64,000 nt of DNA, taken from the NCBI GenBank assembly GCA_030144725.1, contig JASKMD010000017.1, forward strand, positions 4,285,521-4,349,520. Reading direction: 5' to 3'. Every line of letters starts with the position of its first letter. Positions within the stretch are counted from its first letter, which is position 1. The notes under the pieces were generated by a model. The model did not search any database, was not told the DNA's origin, and saw only the letters and a program-made list of their open reading frames with translations. Shown one piece after another: positions 36,806 to 53,700 of this stretch. Both the position numbers and the translations under genes were made by a program. Source of the stretch: Haematococcus lacustris. Lineage: Eukaryota; Chlorophyta; Chlorophyceae; Chlamydomonadales; Haematococcaceae.

Positions 36806-37610
36806 ATGGAAGACCCAACGACGACAGGTACTCACCCGCCCCCGCCTTGTATGCCCCCGCACTGTTTGTGTCCCCGCATTGTGTCTTGGCCTGTCAATGT
36901 TGCCTGCTGCAAGGTGGTGTGCAGGCCCAGGGGCACAGACCAGCTGAGGGGCAGGGTGGTGCTAGTGGATGAGCACCGCACCACTCGGGTCAGCTCAGCA
37001 GTGAATGGCCAGCAGCCCTGTGAGAGGCAACTAAACAAACGTAGGGCCACCAGGCCTGCAGACTGGAAGCCCCCAGCAGGGCAGGTGGACCATCGCCTAG
37101 TGCGCCCAGCCTGGAGCCAGCAGCGTGACCAGCCAGTGAGGGGCCTGATGTGGTGCCCTGTGGTGGCCCCCCGTAAGCCTTCACAGCCAGGAAGCCCCAC
37201 AGCCAGCAGCCTCAGAGCCTGGGCCCAGCACTCCCCCGCCAGCCAAGCGCTGCAAGCGCACCAAGGCTAAGCAGGCAGCTGAGCCCACCCAGCCCACCAA
37301 GGCTGCCAAAGCCAAGCCAGCACCACAGCCAGGCAGGTGGCTGGACAGGGACTGCAATGCAGCGCTGAACATGCAGCGCATTGGGGAGAGCAGGTGGCGG
37401 CCACTGGAGCTGTGCTGGTGGCCAGAGCAGGGAGCTCTGCCCGCCAAGGGCAAGGAGTACCCAGGCCTTGGTTACACGCGGCTGCGAGACAAGCCACCCA
37501 AGCCCCAGCAGCAGCAGCAGCAGCCTTTTGAGCTGTCATCGGCTTACAACCAGTGCATGTTTTCATGCCAACTCTACACGATAGCCCTAACGGGTCAGGC
37601 ATTACTGTAG
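36806..37610 (+). pseudogene. Fanzor copy C, internally deleted
   Basis: The 5' part (about 36830-36895) resembles an intron of copy B (CGCCCCCGCCTTGT). It is joined directly to the RuvC-II exon: VVCRPRGTDQLRGRVVLVDEHRTTRVSS. RuvC-I is missing. The zinc-finger/linker region has a frameshift near 37200. The C-terminus is then open: RWLDRDCNAALNMQRIGESRW, LPAKGKEYPGLGYTRLRDK, ending at 37610. Compared with copy B it keeps the GG that B lost in the PLELCWW stretch. A tail of the B type follows (37600-37690). It cannot encode a working nuclease. Confidence 0.85.
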
Positions 37611-38135
37611 GTGGTAGGCACTCGTGCACCATGTCCATGTGCATCGGGTATACTCCACACAGCCCATTGACACCATTTGAGTCAGGCCACTATTGCCCAC
37701 TAGTATTCCCTCTAGTGGCTGCTAGTGGCCATTACTAGTCCGGCAATGGAGGCCCTAGTGATGGACAGGGGGGCTGCAGAGACCAAGTTCCAGTGTCGAC
37801 TCTCGGCTCCCTTCGGCCCTGACACCAAAATGAAATGGAGAAGTGTAGGATACAGGTTTTCTTGACGCCAATTACGACCAAACACAGCATTGAACACAGC
37901 GCTAGTTGAGGCCGTGCGCGACAAGAAGTGGCAATGGCGAATGGCGCCGCCTGGAAGGTGCCAAGCAAGCCGCGTTCCGCGTGACAGGTGCGCCACGAAA
38001 AGGTGCTTAACACGCCGTGAGACAGCGGCAACAATCAAACATACGGAGAGGCGCCGCAGCTTTGTACACAGCACCTGCGCACACCAGCACATTCGCCCAC
38101 CGAGCAAACACCTAGTATTGTCGGACCTGTATACC
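37611..38135 (+). other. Fanzor C tail and promoter region of the next gene
   Basis: 37600-37690 matches the B-type Fanzor tail (GTAGGTGGTAGGC, TACTCCACACA). Several CTAGTGG/ACTAGT words follow. From about 37800 to 38135 I see no gene; it probably holds the promoter and 5' UTR of the gene at 38136. Confidence 0.45.
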
Positions 38136-39177
38136 ATGGGCCTGCCGCGTCAGTCTTCGCTCATTGCCGTAGTCCTCGTCGCACTAGCCTGGCATGCGTG
38201 CCGCCTCACAGCGGCGCGCCCCACTCCGTATTCCTTAACGACCCGGGAAGGTGAGCTTTGCTGAGCCAAGCTATGGGCTTCGTCTTTGTGGGAGGCAGCG
38301 CCGCGTCTTTGTGGGAGGCAGCGCCGCGTCTTTGTGGGAGGCAGCGCCTATGGGCTTCGTCTTTGTGGGATTCGTCTTTGTGGGAGGCAGCGCCGCACAG
38401 GCCACAGGAGCACGCGAATGCTTGTGTGCCGCGACATGTCATTGTGCCCGTGACTGCGGCCACGCTTGCAGGCGCGGCTTCCTCTAGGAACACGCACAGC
38501 GAACACGTCCACGGCGCCAGGGCTGGACAGCACCTGCGGTCCCAGGAACCGCGCCCCGAAGCCTTCGACACGATCAGAACCAGGGGCCTCCTGCAACAGC
38601 AGCCGCAGCCACTATCACCCACTCAGCCTGAGGGCGGGGCTGCTGCCCTGGCAGCTAGCGCAGTGTCTGGTCTGGCAGGCCTGCTGAGCCTGCCAGTGCT
38701 GCCCCCTCTTCCTGAAACCGTCAACATCCCAGGTCAGTGTGACATCATGGGGTAGGGCCTGTAGACATGTGCAGCTCCGAGCCTCCTGGTGCTGGTGCTG
38801 CTGGACATAAAAACCCCAGATCAAACCCCCAGATCAAGGAGTAGAATTTTGGCAGTGCATGAACATGGAAGGGGAAGATGCATTGAACATGCATGCCCTT
38901 CGCGTCTGCACCTGACGCCTGCCTGCTTGCCTGCCAGACTGCCCACCCTGACTCCCTCCCTGCCTGGGGGGTGCTGCTCACTCACACATGGTGCTGCCTG
39001 CAGGCGTGTTCCACATGCAGCGCAACAGCAGCACTGGGGAGAGCACCATCGTGGTGGGGCCTCGTAGGGCGCCCTGGGTCACAGTGCAGACCCTGGCCTC
39101 ACCCACTGCCGCCGCCACCAACACTACTACTGTCACATCTACCGACCCCACCTCTGCCGTTGGTAGCAGCAGTGTGG

Positions 39178-39215
<38 letters not shown>

Positions 39216-40809
39216 TGGGCTGGCCTGAGCAGAGAGGTGGAGATGGCTGCAGGCACGGGGCAGGCCACCGTGGGTAACATCACCGTGGTGAGTGTGCTGC
39301 CACCTGCCCCTGTTCCACAGCCGACACAGCCAAGCCTCAGGTCAACACAGCCTGTGGTCGGGGCCGTCACGCCTTCAGCACCTGCATCTGCCTCCACGGC
39401 TGTTGCGGCCATGAGCAATGCGGTGCAAGGTCCTACTGTTGGCAAGGTGGGGCTGGGGCTGGGGCTGGGGGCTGGGGCTGGGGCTGGGGCTGGGGCTGGG
39501 GCTGGGGCTGGGGCTGGGGCTGGGGCTGGGGCTGGGGCTGGGGCTGGGGCTGGGGCTGGGGCTGGGGCTGGGGCTGGGGCTGGGGCTGGGGCTGGGGCTG
39601 GGGCTGGGGCTGGGGCTGGGGCTGGGGCTGGGGCTGGGGCTGGGGCTGGGGCTGGGGCTGGGGCTGGGGCTGGGGCTGGGGCTGGGGCTGGGGCTGGGGC
39701 TGGGGCTGGGGCTGGGGCTGGGGCTGGGGCTGGGGCTGGGGCTGGGGCTGGGGCTGGGGCTGGGGCTGGGGCTGGGGCTGGGGCTGGGGCTGGGGCTGGG
39801 GCTGGGGCTGGGGCTGGGGCTGGGGCTGGGGCTGGGGCTGGGGCTGGGGCTGGGGCTGGGGCTGGGGCTGGGGCTGGGGCTGGGGCTGGGGCTGGGGCTG
39901 GGGCTGGGGCTGGGGCTGGGGCTGGGGCTGGGGCTGGGGCTGGGGCTGGGGCTGGGGCTGGGGCTGGGGCTGGGGCTGGGGCTGGGGCTGGGGCTGGGGC
40001 TGGGGCTGGGGCTGGGGCTCCCTGCTCACAGCTGGGTCACGCAGTGTCAGTATCTGACTGATCCTCCCTGATGCTGGCCACACGTCAGGTACGCTGCATC
40101 GCGCACCCTCAACAACTAGCCAATCCCTTGCCCTGGTCCGCCACTGACCTGCCACTGGGAGGGTGACCGGCCGCTGCTGCTGCTGTTGCTGCTGGCTGCT
40201 GCTGCTGGTGCCAGATGGGTCTTAGAGTTGTGCGCCTGCCGCTGTGCCCCAGCAGCCCTGTGTGTGCCTTATGACTGGTGTGCAGGTGACTGTTGGTCCA
40301 CAGGGGGGCATCTTCACCATGAGCAGCAGCGGCAATGCCAGCACCTTCTCGGTGGGTCCTCCAAAACCTTACCCCTCAACCTTGAGCCTTCATTGCAGTC
40401 GAACACTAGTTGTGAACCACCACAAAACGGTGTTTTGTCTGTGTGATGTTCCCATGCTCATGGCATGCACATGGCTTATACATGGCATACACATGGTCAT
40501 GGTCGCCTACCACCTACACTATTGCCTGACTGTGAGGGCACCTAAAGGGCACCTCCAAAGGGCACCTCCAAAGGGCACCTCCAAAGGGCGCTGCCGGCTT
40601 GTCCTCGCGTGGGTCCTCCAGCAGCATCTGGCAGGCCCTGCCTGGGCTCTGTGGGGCAACAGGCATTGGCACTGTCAGTTGTCATCTCACACATCCTGCT
40701 AGTCTTGGCGGAGCTGTTGCAACTTCTGACTAACTGCCAGCTTGGGAAACAGGCAGCCTGTGTCAGTAGCATCCTGCTGCAGCGAACACTGCTGCTGGGC
40801 TTGATGTAG
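38136..40809 (+). CDS. Secreted or membrane-attached protein of unknown function (361 aa if the insertion is ignored)
   Basis: Exon 1 (38136-38250) encodes a signal peptide, MGLPRQSSLIAVVLVALAWH. Exons 38472-38732 and 39004-39446 join in phase with GTCAGT and GTGGGG donors. Exon 4 starts at 40286 (VTVGPQGGIFTMSSSGNAS). A 245-bp insertion at 40364-40608, flanked by a 12-bp duplication, shifts the frame. Without it the exon continues to TAG 40807-40809, giving 362 codons in total. The part after the insertion has a hydrophobic segment (SVVISHILLVLAELLQLL). Two regions resemble each other (GESTIVVGPRRA and NASTFSVGPPAA), suggesting an internal repeat. The intron 39447-40285 is mostly a hexamer array. 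A cell-wall or periplasmic role is a guess. Confidence 0.6.
39448..40019 (+). repeat. (GGGGCT)n, about 95 copies, intronic
   Basis: The first three units are followed by one extra G and then about 92 regular units. By exon phase the array lies inside an intron of the gene at 38136: the splice 39446 to 40286 keeps frame. G4 runs every six bases suggest G-quadruplex potential. Confidence 0.95.
40364..40608 (-). mobile_element. 245-bp non-autonomous Fanzor-tail element with 12-bp target duplication
   Basis: GTGGGTCCTCCA flanks the insert at 40352-40363 and 40609-40620. On the minus strand the insert begins with GCCGGCAGCGCCC, goes through three or four copies of a CCCTTTGGAGGTG unit, then GTGTAGGTGGTAGGCGACCA, and ends with the hairpin CAAAACACCGTTTTG and GGCTCAAGGTTGAGGGG. 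From GTCAGGCAATAG onward it matches the 3' tails of Fanzor copies D and E; no coding sequence is present. It lies in a coding exon. Confidence 0.8.
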
Positions 40810-41347
40810 CAGTGGCGTTGTGATGCCACGGTCCTGGCTATGGTGATGGTTGTTGCTGCTTTTCCTGCATGGAGTGGCAAGCATAACCCAGTTTACCTCT
40901 GTGCTTGCAGCCACACTCCCTGGCTGCTTGTAGTGTGCTGCTTGCAGTGTGCTGCTTGTAGTGTTGTGTGACAGGCTTCATCACCAGCAGAGTGTGGGTG
41001 CTGTGCAGGTGCTGCGTGGCGCGTTGCAAGTCCAGTCCGCTTCGGGGCCATGACCCCTCGCCCCTGGACACCTGGCCTTGGTCCCTCGTGATCTGATGAT
41101 CTGATGCATGCCGCCTCCTTCTCGTGATCTGCTGGGGTGGGGTAGTGCGGCGCGCAAACCCTGCCTGCCATGCCTACACGTGATATGTTGTGTTTCACCT
41201 TGTGTTGGTCCTTGCTGGTGTTGAACGTGTTTGGTGCCAAACCTTGTAACAATATGTAGCTTCACCTTGTCGTTGAGTTACCAGTAATGCCATGACCAAT
41301 GTGTAACGCCTTGACCCAGTTGTTGCCTTAATGGCAGTCGCCTGGGC
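40810..41347. other. Non-coding spacer
   Basis: No gene, RNA or family repeat recognised apart from a short GTGTGCTGCTTG duplication near 40935-40960. Confidence 0.4.
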
Positions 41348-41600
41348 CTAATGCCATGCGACCTCCCCGTAGCATGGCCTTGCATCCCCCGGAACCCAAT
41401 TTATCCATGTTGGTGCCCATGAGGCTGCGGCTGGCATGACAAACATGCGTAAATGTAGGCTGACACAGCTAAAGCAGGGCACACTGTGCACTGCCTCAGG
41501 CTGCTGCTGCTGGGCTTTGGGTGGGCAGTCTCGCAGTCGTTTGTACCCCAGGCCTGGGTACTTCTTACCCTTGGCTGGCAGAGCTGGCAAGTCTGGCTAC
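41348..41600 (-). pseudogene. Fanzor C-terminal fragment F
   Basis: The minus-strand frame reads LPAKGKKYPGLGYKRLRDC, the Fanzor C-terminus downstream of RuvC-III, followed by a diverged 3' part. It starts abruptly at the GTGCTGG word that ends the neighbouring tail copy, so the two pieces are joined at microhomology. Confidence 0.7.
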
Positions 41601-41602
41601 CA

Positions 41603-41844
41603 GCACCTCAGCCCTCAACCTTGAGCCTTCATTGCAGTCGAACACTAATTGTGAACCACTACAAAACGGTGTTTTGTCTGTGTGGTGTTCCCATGCTCAT
41701 GGCATGCACATGGTTTATACATGGCATACACATGGTCATGGTCGCCTACCACCTACACTATCGCCCAAAATAGGGCACCTCCAAAGGGCAAGCCTCCAAA
41801 GGGCACCTCCAAAGGGCAATGGCAATACATCAGCACCTTAGCCC
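41603..41844 (-). mobile_element. Second non-autonomous Fanzor-tail element (copy E)
   Basis: 41610-41765 is nearly identical to the insert at 40364 (same hairpins, same CATGGCATGCACATGG repeats). It is followed by CCCTTTGGAGG units (41775-41820, minus strand). CAGCACCTCAGCCC on the left and CAGCACCTTAGCCC on the right look like a 14-bp duplication with one mismatch, although this word may also be part of the element end. Confidence 0.65.
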
Positions 41845-42294
41845 AGCCCAGGCCACCAGCACATCTCCATTGAGCGCTACTCGCTCCTGCCAATGCTGCT
41901 CCACAATCCCTGGTCTACTCACCACTGTTGTGCATCAACATTCCGCCTAATGCAAGAAAGCCCACAGGAAGGGCGAGAGCATGGCTGAAGGAGGCAGTGC
42001 CAGCCTTGGTGTGCGTGTCACAGCAGCAAGGCAGCGTTGGTCTGGTGGCTGGGTAACGTGTCACCGAGCTGGGGATCAGCATGGATCAGCATGGATCAAT
42101 CGCGGATTGCCCACCCCAGGCCAACACCCCGCAGAAGGTTTCTTGCATGAGGCGGAGTGTTGAACGCTGGCAGGTATGGGAAGATTGCCAGTCGATGCCA
42201 GGGTGCACCATGTGGTGATGGCCCAATGGCGGGCATGGGCCATGCACAAACAATCGCCCATCGTGCTCAGTTGTTGCAGGCACCACATGCTTAG
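41845..42294. other. Upstream region of TAF6
   Basis: No other gene seen. A repeated ATGGATCAGCATGGATCA lies near 42076-42095. The promoter of TAF6 should lie in its right part. Confidence 0.4.
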
Positions 42295-47328
<5,034 letters not shown>

Positions 47329-47704
47329 GGCAGGTTTAGGGTGTTGTGCGATGGGGCACAGCCGTGCCAATGACATTAAGCGAGATAAGACAACACCAGC
47401 AAACAAGTTTGCGGTGCACGAGAGGCTGACGCCCTATGTGCTTGGCAACCACAAGTACCATACCCACGATAGGGCACAGCCGTGCCAACCATCGCAGGAC
47501 ACCACAAAGCCCAACTACGTGGATGCCGCACATCATGCAAGCTAAATATTGCAGGTGGCCTTGGCCTGACCGACAGCGTTTCCACTCAGGTCTAGGACTC
47601 AGACCTGACAATGAAGGGGACGAGTAACATATCATTGTCACACCTGTCCAGTTCTGGCTGGGAAACAGACACAAGGACAGACATGTTCACTTGACAAGAG
47701 CATT
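47329..47704. other. Convergent 3' spacer between TAF6 and the STK19-like gene
   Basis: The hairpin word GGGCACAGCCGTGCCAA (GGCAC/GTGCC stem) occurs at 47354-47370 and again at 47472-47488. No gene seen. A TGTAA overlaps the TAF6 stop codon; it is too close to be a normal poly(A) signal. Confidence 0.5.
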
Positions 47705-50700
47705 TCAGGGTTTTGATCGCACACGCCTTATGATTGCTCCGCTAGGCGCAGGTATGCGCACTACCTCGCCAAGCCCTAAGAGGTCTTGAAGGTGAAACCG
47801 CACACCCAGGACGCTGCTCCTGAGTCGCAATCCCGGCTTCCGCACCTCCCCGCTCAGCCGGCCTACGTCCGCGCAAACTGGCTGCTCCGGCATCTGCGTC
47901 CCAGACTCCTGCACGTCTTTACATTGATCCCGCCAATCATCCCGCAGGAAGCCGCCGCTGCTAACAAACGCGGCTGCTGGCCGTACCCGCCTTCGTTTGT
48001 TCGCCCAGCGCGCGTCCCGCTCCTCCGTTGGCACAGCCACCTGCTGCCCTCTGTGTGGCTGCAGCGGGGCCCCGCTTCCGATAAGCACCTTTTCCGCCAC
48101 CTCTTGGTGCTGCCTGCGCGCCAGCCAGGCTTTCAGCTCTTTGCGGCCCGCCAGCACGCTCTTGATCACTGGGCCAGCCCCTGGGACACTGAAGCTGTAG
48201 GTGGCGTCCTCCTGTGGCTGACGGGCCAGCACCCCTAGCTGCAGCAGCACCGACACCTGGTCGTCAGGGGCCAAGCAGCCAGGATCACTCAGGGGCCCAG
48301 CAGGCTGCTGACCCCCCTGGTACTGAGTAAGAGGCGGAGTCCTGGCTTGGTGCCTCACTGGGAGGGGCAGGGGGGTCGGGCTCAACCTGGGAAGAAGAAG
48401 AAGAAGAAGAAGAAGACTACTCCGGCGGAGCCGGCGTGTATTAAGGGAGGAGCTTCCGCCTGGGGCGCGGCTTGCTCCCACCGCCTAACCTGGATGTGAA
48501 GAAACCCTTCAGCCCCCATCCTTGACACCTGCCCTGAGTCTGTAGCTGGTTCTGGCTATGCTATGTGAGCTTATGACCGCATGTCTAGTCAGCTTATTTA
48601 GCAGTTTAGTGGTGTTGGTTTGCGTGATGCCTATGGCTTCCATGTGTAGCTTGGTATGTGTGTTGTAAGTGATGCCGCCTATTCCCAGCAGGATGGGTCT
48701 AACTGAGACCGTGTGTCCTGCTGCGATGATGGCTTCTGCCATGGCAGCGTGTTGTGTGGTAGCGTTGTCTAGCTGATCGGCCCATCTCGAGTCAGCGCAG
48801 TACTTGATTTCCAGCAGGGTGACGTGTTTGGTTGACTCGTTCGATCCCTGCTTCCTTTTCTTCGTGTTGTTGATCATGATGATGTCCGGGCGGGTGGTCG
48901 TGTTGGTGTCCCTGGCTGAGAGGCTCAGGACTTCTAGGGCCTTGCGTAGCGTGGCGCTGGGTAAATCGATGCCTTCCGTCTCGCCTCGTTCGTGGCTGCC
49001 GATGTCCGCGAACTTGATGCACCCTCCTTGGGCTCCCTTGCTGATAGCTTTCGTGATCAGGCGCCCCGCCCCGTTATGTCGTTCCTGTACTAGGGCTGCG
49101 GTGCGGCTGCAGCCCGAGAGTAGGTGTGTCGCGCTGTCGGCCTCCCCGCATAGCGGGCACCGGTCATCCGCCGCCTTTCCCCAGCGCATTGCCAGTTTCT
49201 GGTTGTAGAGCCCGCCCGTCCGATAGAGTAGGGCGGTCCTCTGCGCCTCTGTTGGGATGCCCGCGTCGGTCATCACTCTTTCGCAGGAGCCTTTCGCCGC
49301 TGCCTTGGTGATTTCCCGTGACATCTGGCAGTAGATGCTCTCTTGGTTGGCGAGGCCGAGTTTATGTTTGTTGCTCATGTGCGCGCGTACACTGTGGCGG
49401 CAGTCCGGCATCGGGGTGGTGACGTTGAGTTCACTTGTTGTGCTCAGCCACGCGTGTTGCTCGGTGTGCCTGGGCGGGCAGGGGCCCGGCGTTGTGGCTT
49501 GCTCTGGGTGCCTCGCTGCGTGCTTGGCCAGTGCATCAGCTCCCTCGTTCCCGATGATGCCGGAGTGGGCGCGGACTTTGAAGAAGTGTACCGTGTCCTG
49601 GCTGTTAGTCAACATAGTTGCTATCTTTGCCAGTATGTCTTTGTGGCGGTGCGTGCGGAGCGACATCGGGTTGGCGAGCGCCCTACGTATCTGGTAGAGT
49701 GAGCAGAGGCTGTCGGTGGCGATGCGCTTGGCTCCTGCCTGCAGCGCTGAGAGAATAGCTATGAGCTCTGCTCTATTGATGGTGGTGTCGCCGGTTAGGG
49801 CAATGGTGATCCGAGCGTCGCTGGCCGGCGTGTACACGCCTGCTCCCACTGATGCTCCCTCGGTGCCTTTGATGCAGCTTCCATCCGTGTATGTCACCTT
49901 CTTCCACTCTGGTATGGCTCTGTGTGTGTGGGTGGTGGGCTGGAAGGCAGGCTGGTTAGTTTGGCGTGTATGCCCCGTGGAGGGGAGCTCATGGTCTGCT
50001 GGTAGGCCACGGTGTTTGTGGTTGCCGCTTGGCAGCGGGGTGGGCTGGTTGTGTTGTGAGGGCTTTGCCAGAGCCGGATGTGTCCTTAGTCGTGGGTGGA
50101 GTGCAGTGGCTGTGTTGGCCAGCCAGCCCTGTGGGTTCCCATGGGTGACGAGCTGTTGCCTAGCCTGGTTCCAAACGATGTAGGTGATGAGCTTGGCATG
50201 CTTGTCTGACTTGGCGGCTGCGTTGGGTTTGTTGAGAGGAATGGTGGCTATGTGTTGGCAGTACTCTGGGTAGCTTCTCAACATGTCTATGTGTTTGGGG
50301 TACGAGATGCCTTTCTTGCCAGGTATGAGCAGGATGGTGGCCATAGCCTCCTCTTGTGTGGCAGAGTGTATGGCATGTCTGATGCATTTCAGGGCTATGG
50401 CATCCTCTGCTGGCACGTTCCATGTGGAGAGCCCTGTGTGTCTGACAAGGAGGCAGTTGTGGTGTGCCCCATAGGCTGTGTCATTGATGTCCGGGCTCCA
50501 GTATGTTGTGGTTTCAGCCCTGACTGTGAGTGGGTTAGCCCATCTCTGGACCGTGCTAGGGAAGTGGTGAGTGTTGTAGAGGGTAGAGATGGCTTTGTCT
50601 TGTGCTGCTTGAATGGGTTGGGGGGTGTTTTGTGTGTCGTGCCTACGGAGGAGGGCTACCAGCTCGGTGGCATGATCCCTTGGGTGTGGGGTGTGTTGCA

Positions 50701-53700
50701 GCCACGTGGCGAGGTCTTGCTGTTTGCTTTTAGTGATCAGGCCCACTGTGCGTCCTGCCTCGTCGTGGGCTATCACATGTGTGGGGAGGCTGTATTGGGG
50801 CAGGGTGGGTCCCTGGCTCCCTTCACTCGTGGCTGGTGTGGTGATGTGGGCGTGTTGCTGGATGGTGGTTTCGCATCTCCCCGTTCCTACGATGTCAGTC
50901 TGCGGGTTCACGGGCGAGACTTGGAAGGTGGCCTTTGAGTGCAGGTCGATACAGCGGGGCATCCATGTGTGGGGGTCGGGTAGGCCCTGCCGGGTGTGAC
51001 CTGGGAGGCCCGCGTCGGGTGGTGGGCGTCCCGTCCCTTGCCTCCTATTGTTCTCCGCGTCGTACTCCTTTTGCTTGGCGGTGTAGTCTATGTGCGCTTG
51101 GATGAGCGCCTTAGGTTCAGTGGTGGGGTGCCAGTGGACCTTCATCAGGTCAGTTGCCGCTGATTTTCTCATGTCGTCTATGACATCGTCGGGGCCGTGT
51201 GCGCAGACGGGGCAGAGCCAGTGTTTGTCAGCCGTCATCCCAGGTAGGCCTGTCTGAGCTAGGCAGGCTGGGTGGTAGGCTCTCATGCAGTTGTTACACA
51301 TAGGGCTCTCTCCTCTTGGTTCCCAGCATAGTTCACAAGTGCATACATGTTTGGCATCTGCCCTGCTGATGTCTTCTGTGTGCATGGGCGTGTAGCCTTC
51401 TTCCTTGCACATCTGGAGTGCCCATTTCTCTATAATGGTGGGTCCCCAATGCACGTTGTTGTAGCTTTCTTTGTTTATGCCATTCCAGTGCCATCCATCG
51501 ATCTTGGTGATGGATTCTTGGTGATCATACATGGCTCCTAGCGTGATCCCTAGTTCCTTGGCACTGCGTTCGCACGCGGCATTAGCTTTCCAGCTGGGGA
51601 GGCTATCTAGGGTCATGATGGGTATGTGTATCACATCCTCTGGTATGGTCTGGATGTGTCTGTCGTCTGCTTGTCTCTTACTGCCGATCTTGGGCGGTGG
51701 TTTGGGTTGTGGGGTCGCGGGTGATGGCTTTGGGGGTTTGTTCCTAACCCTAGAGCTGCGCCGTAGGGTGTCGTCGGGTGGTTGGGCACGCTCCGCAATG
51801 GGTTCTTGTGCGGGTGGCTGTGTGGGTGGCAGCTTGGCTACCGTGAAGGCCCTGATGTCAGCGTAGCGGTGCGTAGTGTCCTCTTCGGCTCCGATGGGTG
51901 CGAGTTCTGTTAGTCCCGCGGCCCAGTGTTTTATCTTTCTTTGTGCAGCTGTCAGGTCCATGGTGGTGTCACGTTTATCTGCGATGGCTTTAGCTTCAGT
52001 CGCGGTCGGGCACTTATCCCGGGACGCCATGGCCGCCAGCTTGTTGAGGGCGATGTAGTGTTTTTGCTTGACCTTGTTGCCGAAGCGGTTCTTTAGCATC
52101 TTTCCTGATATGATGTATGTGTCGTCGGCAATGGCTTGTTGGAGCTCGGAAGCATGCTTGATACCAAGGCTCTTGAGGCATGTGATGCTTGCGTTGACTA
52201 TGTCATGTGGGAGGGGGCTGTTGTCCTGTGTGATGAGCTGCCCAAGTAGTTTGGTTTCCTTAGGGTACAGTTCTTCTCCTTGGTGTGTGGCCTTGAGCTG
52301 GGCTGTGGTCGCATGGAGGAGTTGCCTGGCACGAAGGGTGTGTTGCAGCATATTGATCATGCGGTGTCCATGCTTGGCAGCTTGAGCGTAGAGCCAAGTG
52401 ATTTGTTTGTGGAGCATGCTCCTGGTTATGTGGGCATGTGTGTCGTCCGCAGATTGGAGGCTATGTATGAGGGCTGTGGTGTTCCTTGCATGATACTCCT
52501 GGGCTGTGGAGCTGATGCCTAGGCCGAGCTTGTCTATGTCCTCCCTGATGACGGCATTGGTTGTGCCTAACGGTAGCCTCAACTTTTTCTTGACGCATTG
52601 GTTGACTGCTCTGTCGTATAGGTCTAGGTCTCCTGGTGTGCACGGGACTACGCAGAAGCTGTAGGCCAGGCTGGGAATGATGGCTGTCTTGATGATGTGG
52701 ATGGCTTGTCTGGCGCTGGCAAAGGAGCGCCGTAGTCTCTCCAGCTTTTGTTTGAGTTGTGCCGCCATGGCCATGTGTTGTGGTTTCCAATTGAGTGTCA
52801 TGGTGAGCAGGACTCCTAGGTAGGCGAAGGGTGCGGTTGGGGGGAGGTAGGTGACCGGCTTTCCTTGCAGCCGCACGTGTTGCAATTCCCTGCGGGCTTG
52901 CTTTTCCGCGTCCGCTAGTGTGCTGCACCTGCCGGACTGGTGTGCCTTGTGGAGTGCGGCTGTGGCGAGGGTTTTGCTGTGTGATATGATGAGGTGGCCC
53001 CAATCGGAGTAGGCGGAGAGCTTGTCTGCCTGGCAGCGTAGATTGCTGATCGAGTTGCATAGGATAGCGATGTCATCCGCGTAGTCGATGCTACCAATTG
53101 TAAATCGCCCGGCGCTGTCGGTTGTCTCTGATGTAAACTTGTACCCCCTCGCTCCTACTTGGAGCCAGCGTAGGAGGGGTTCGATATAGATGAGGAACAG
53201 GAAGGGTGAGAGCGAGTCTCCCTGGATGGTGCCCCGGTCGACGGGTACGGGGTCGGTGTGGCCGTAGGGAGTTTTGAAGCGCGTTGTGGCGCCCGTGTAT
53301 AGGTCCTTTACAGCGTCGGTAGCGTCCGTGGGGAAGCCTAGGTCGTGCATGATCCATAGTAGTTTGTCCTGGCAGGTGGTGTTGAACGCGCTGGTAAAGT
53401 CGACAAGGAGCGCGTAAATATCTGTCTTGGCCAGTTTAGCATCTTCAAGAGCCATGACTAGCATCTGTAGCTGCTGGGTGGTGTCTCTGTGGGACCGGAA
53501 ACCAGCTTGGCAGTTGCTGAGCATCCCGTTGGCTTCTGCATATTCGTACAGTGTCTTGGTGATGAGACTGGTCCAAAGCTTGTAGATAGTGTTTGCCAGC
53601 CCTACAGGTCTGTAGGCATTGAGATCAGTTTCCTGGCCCTTGTCCTTGTAAAGCAGGCAGGTGTCACTGGTTTTCCATGTTGTGGGTGTGCAGCCAGTGG

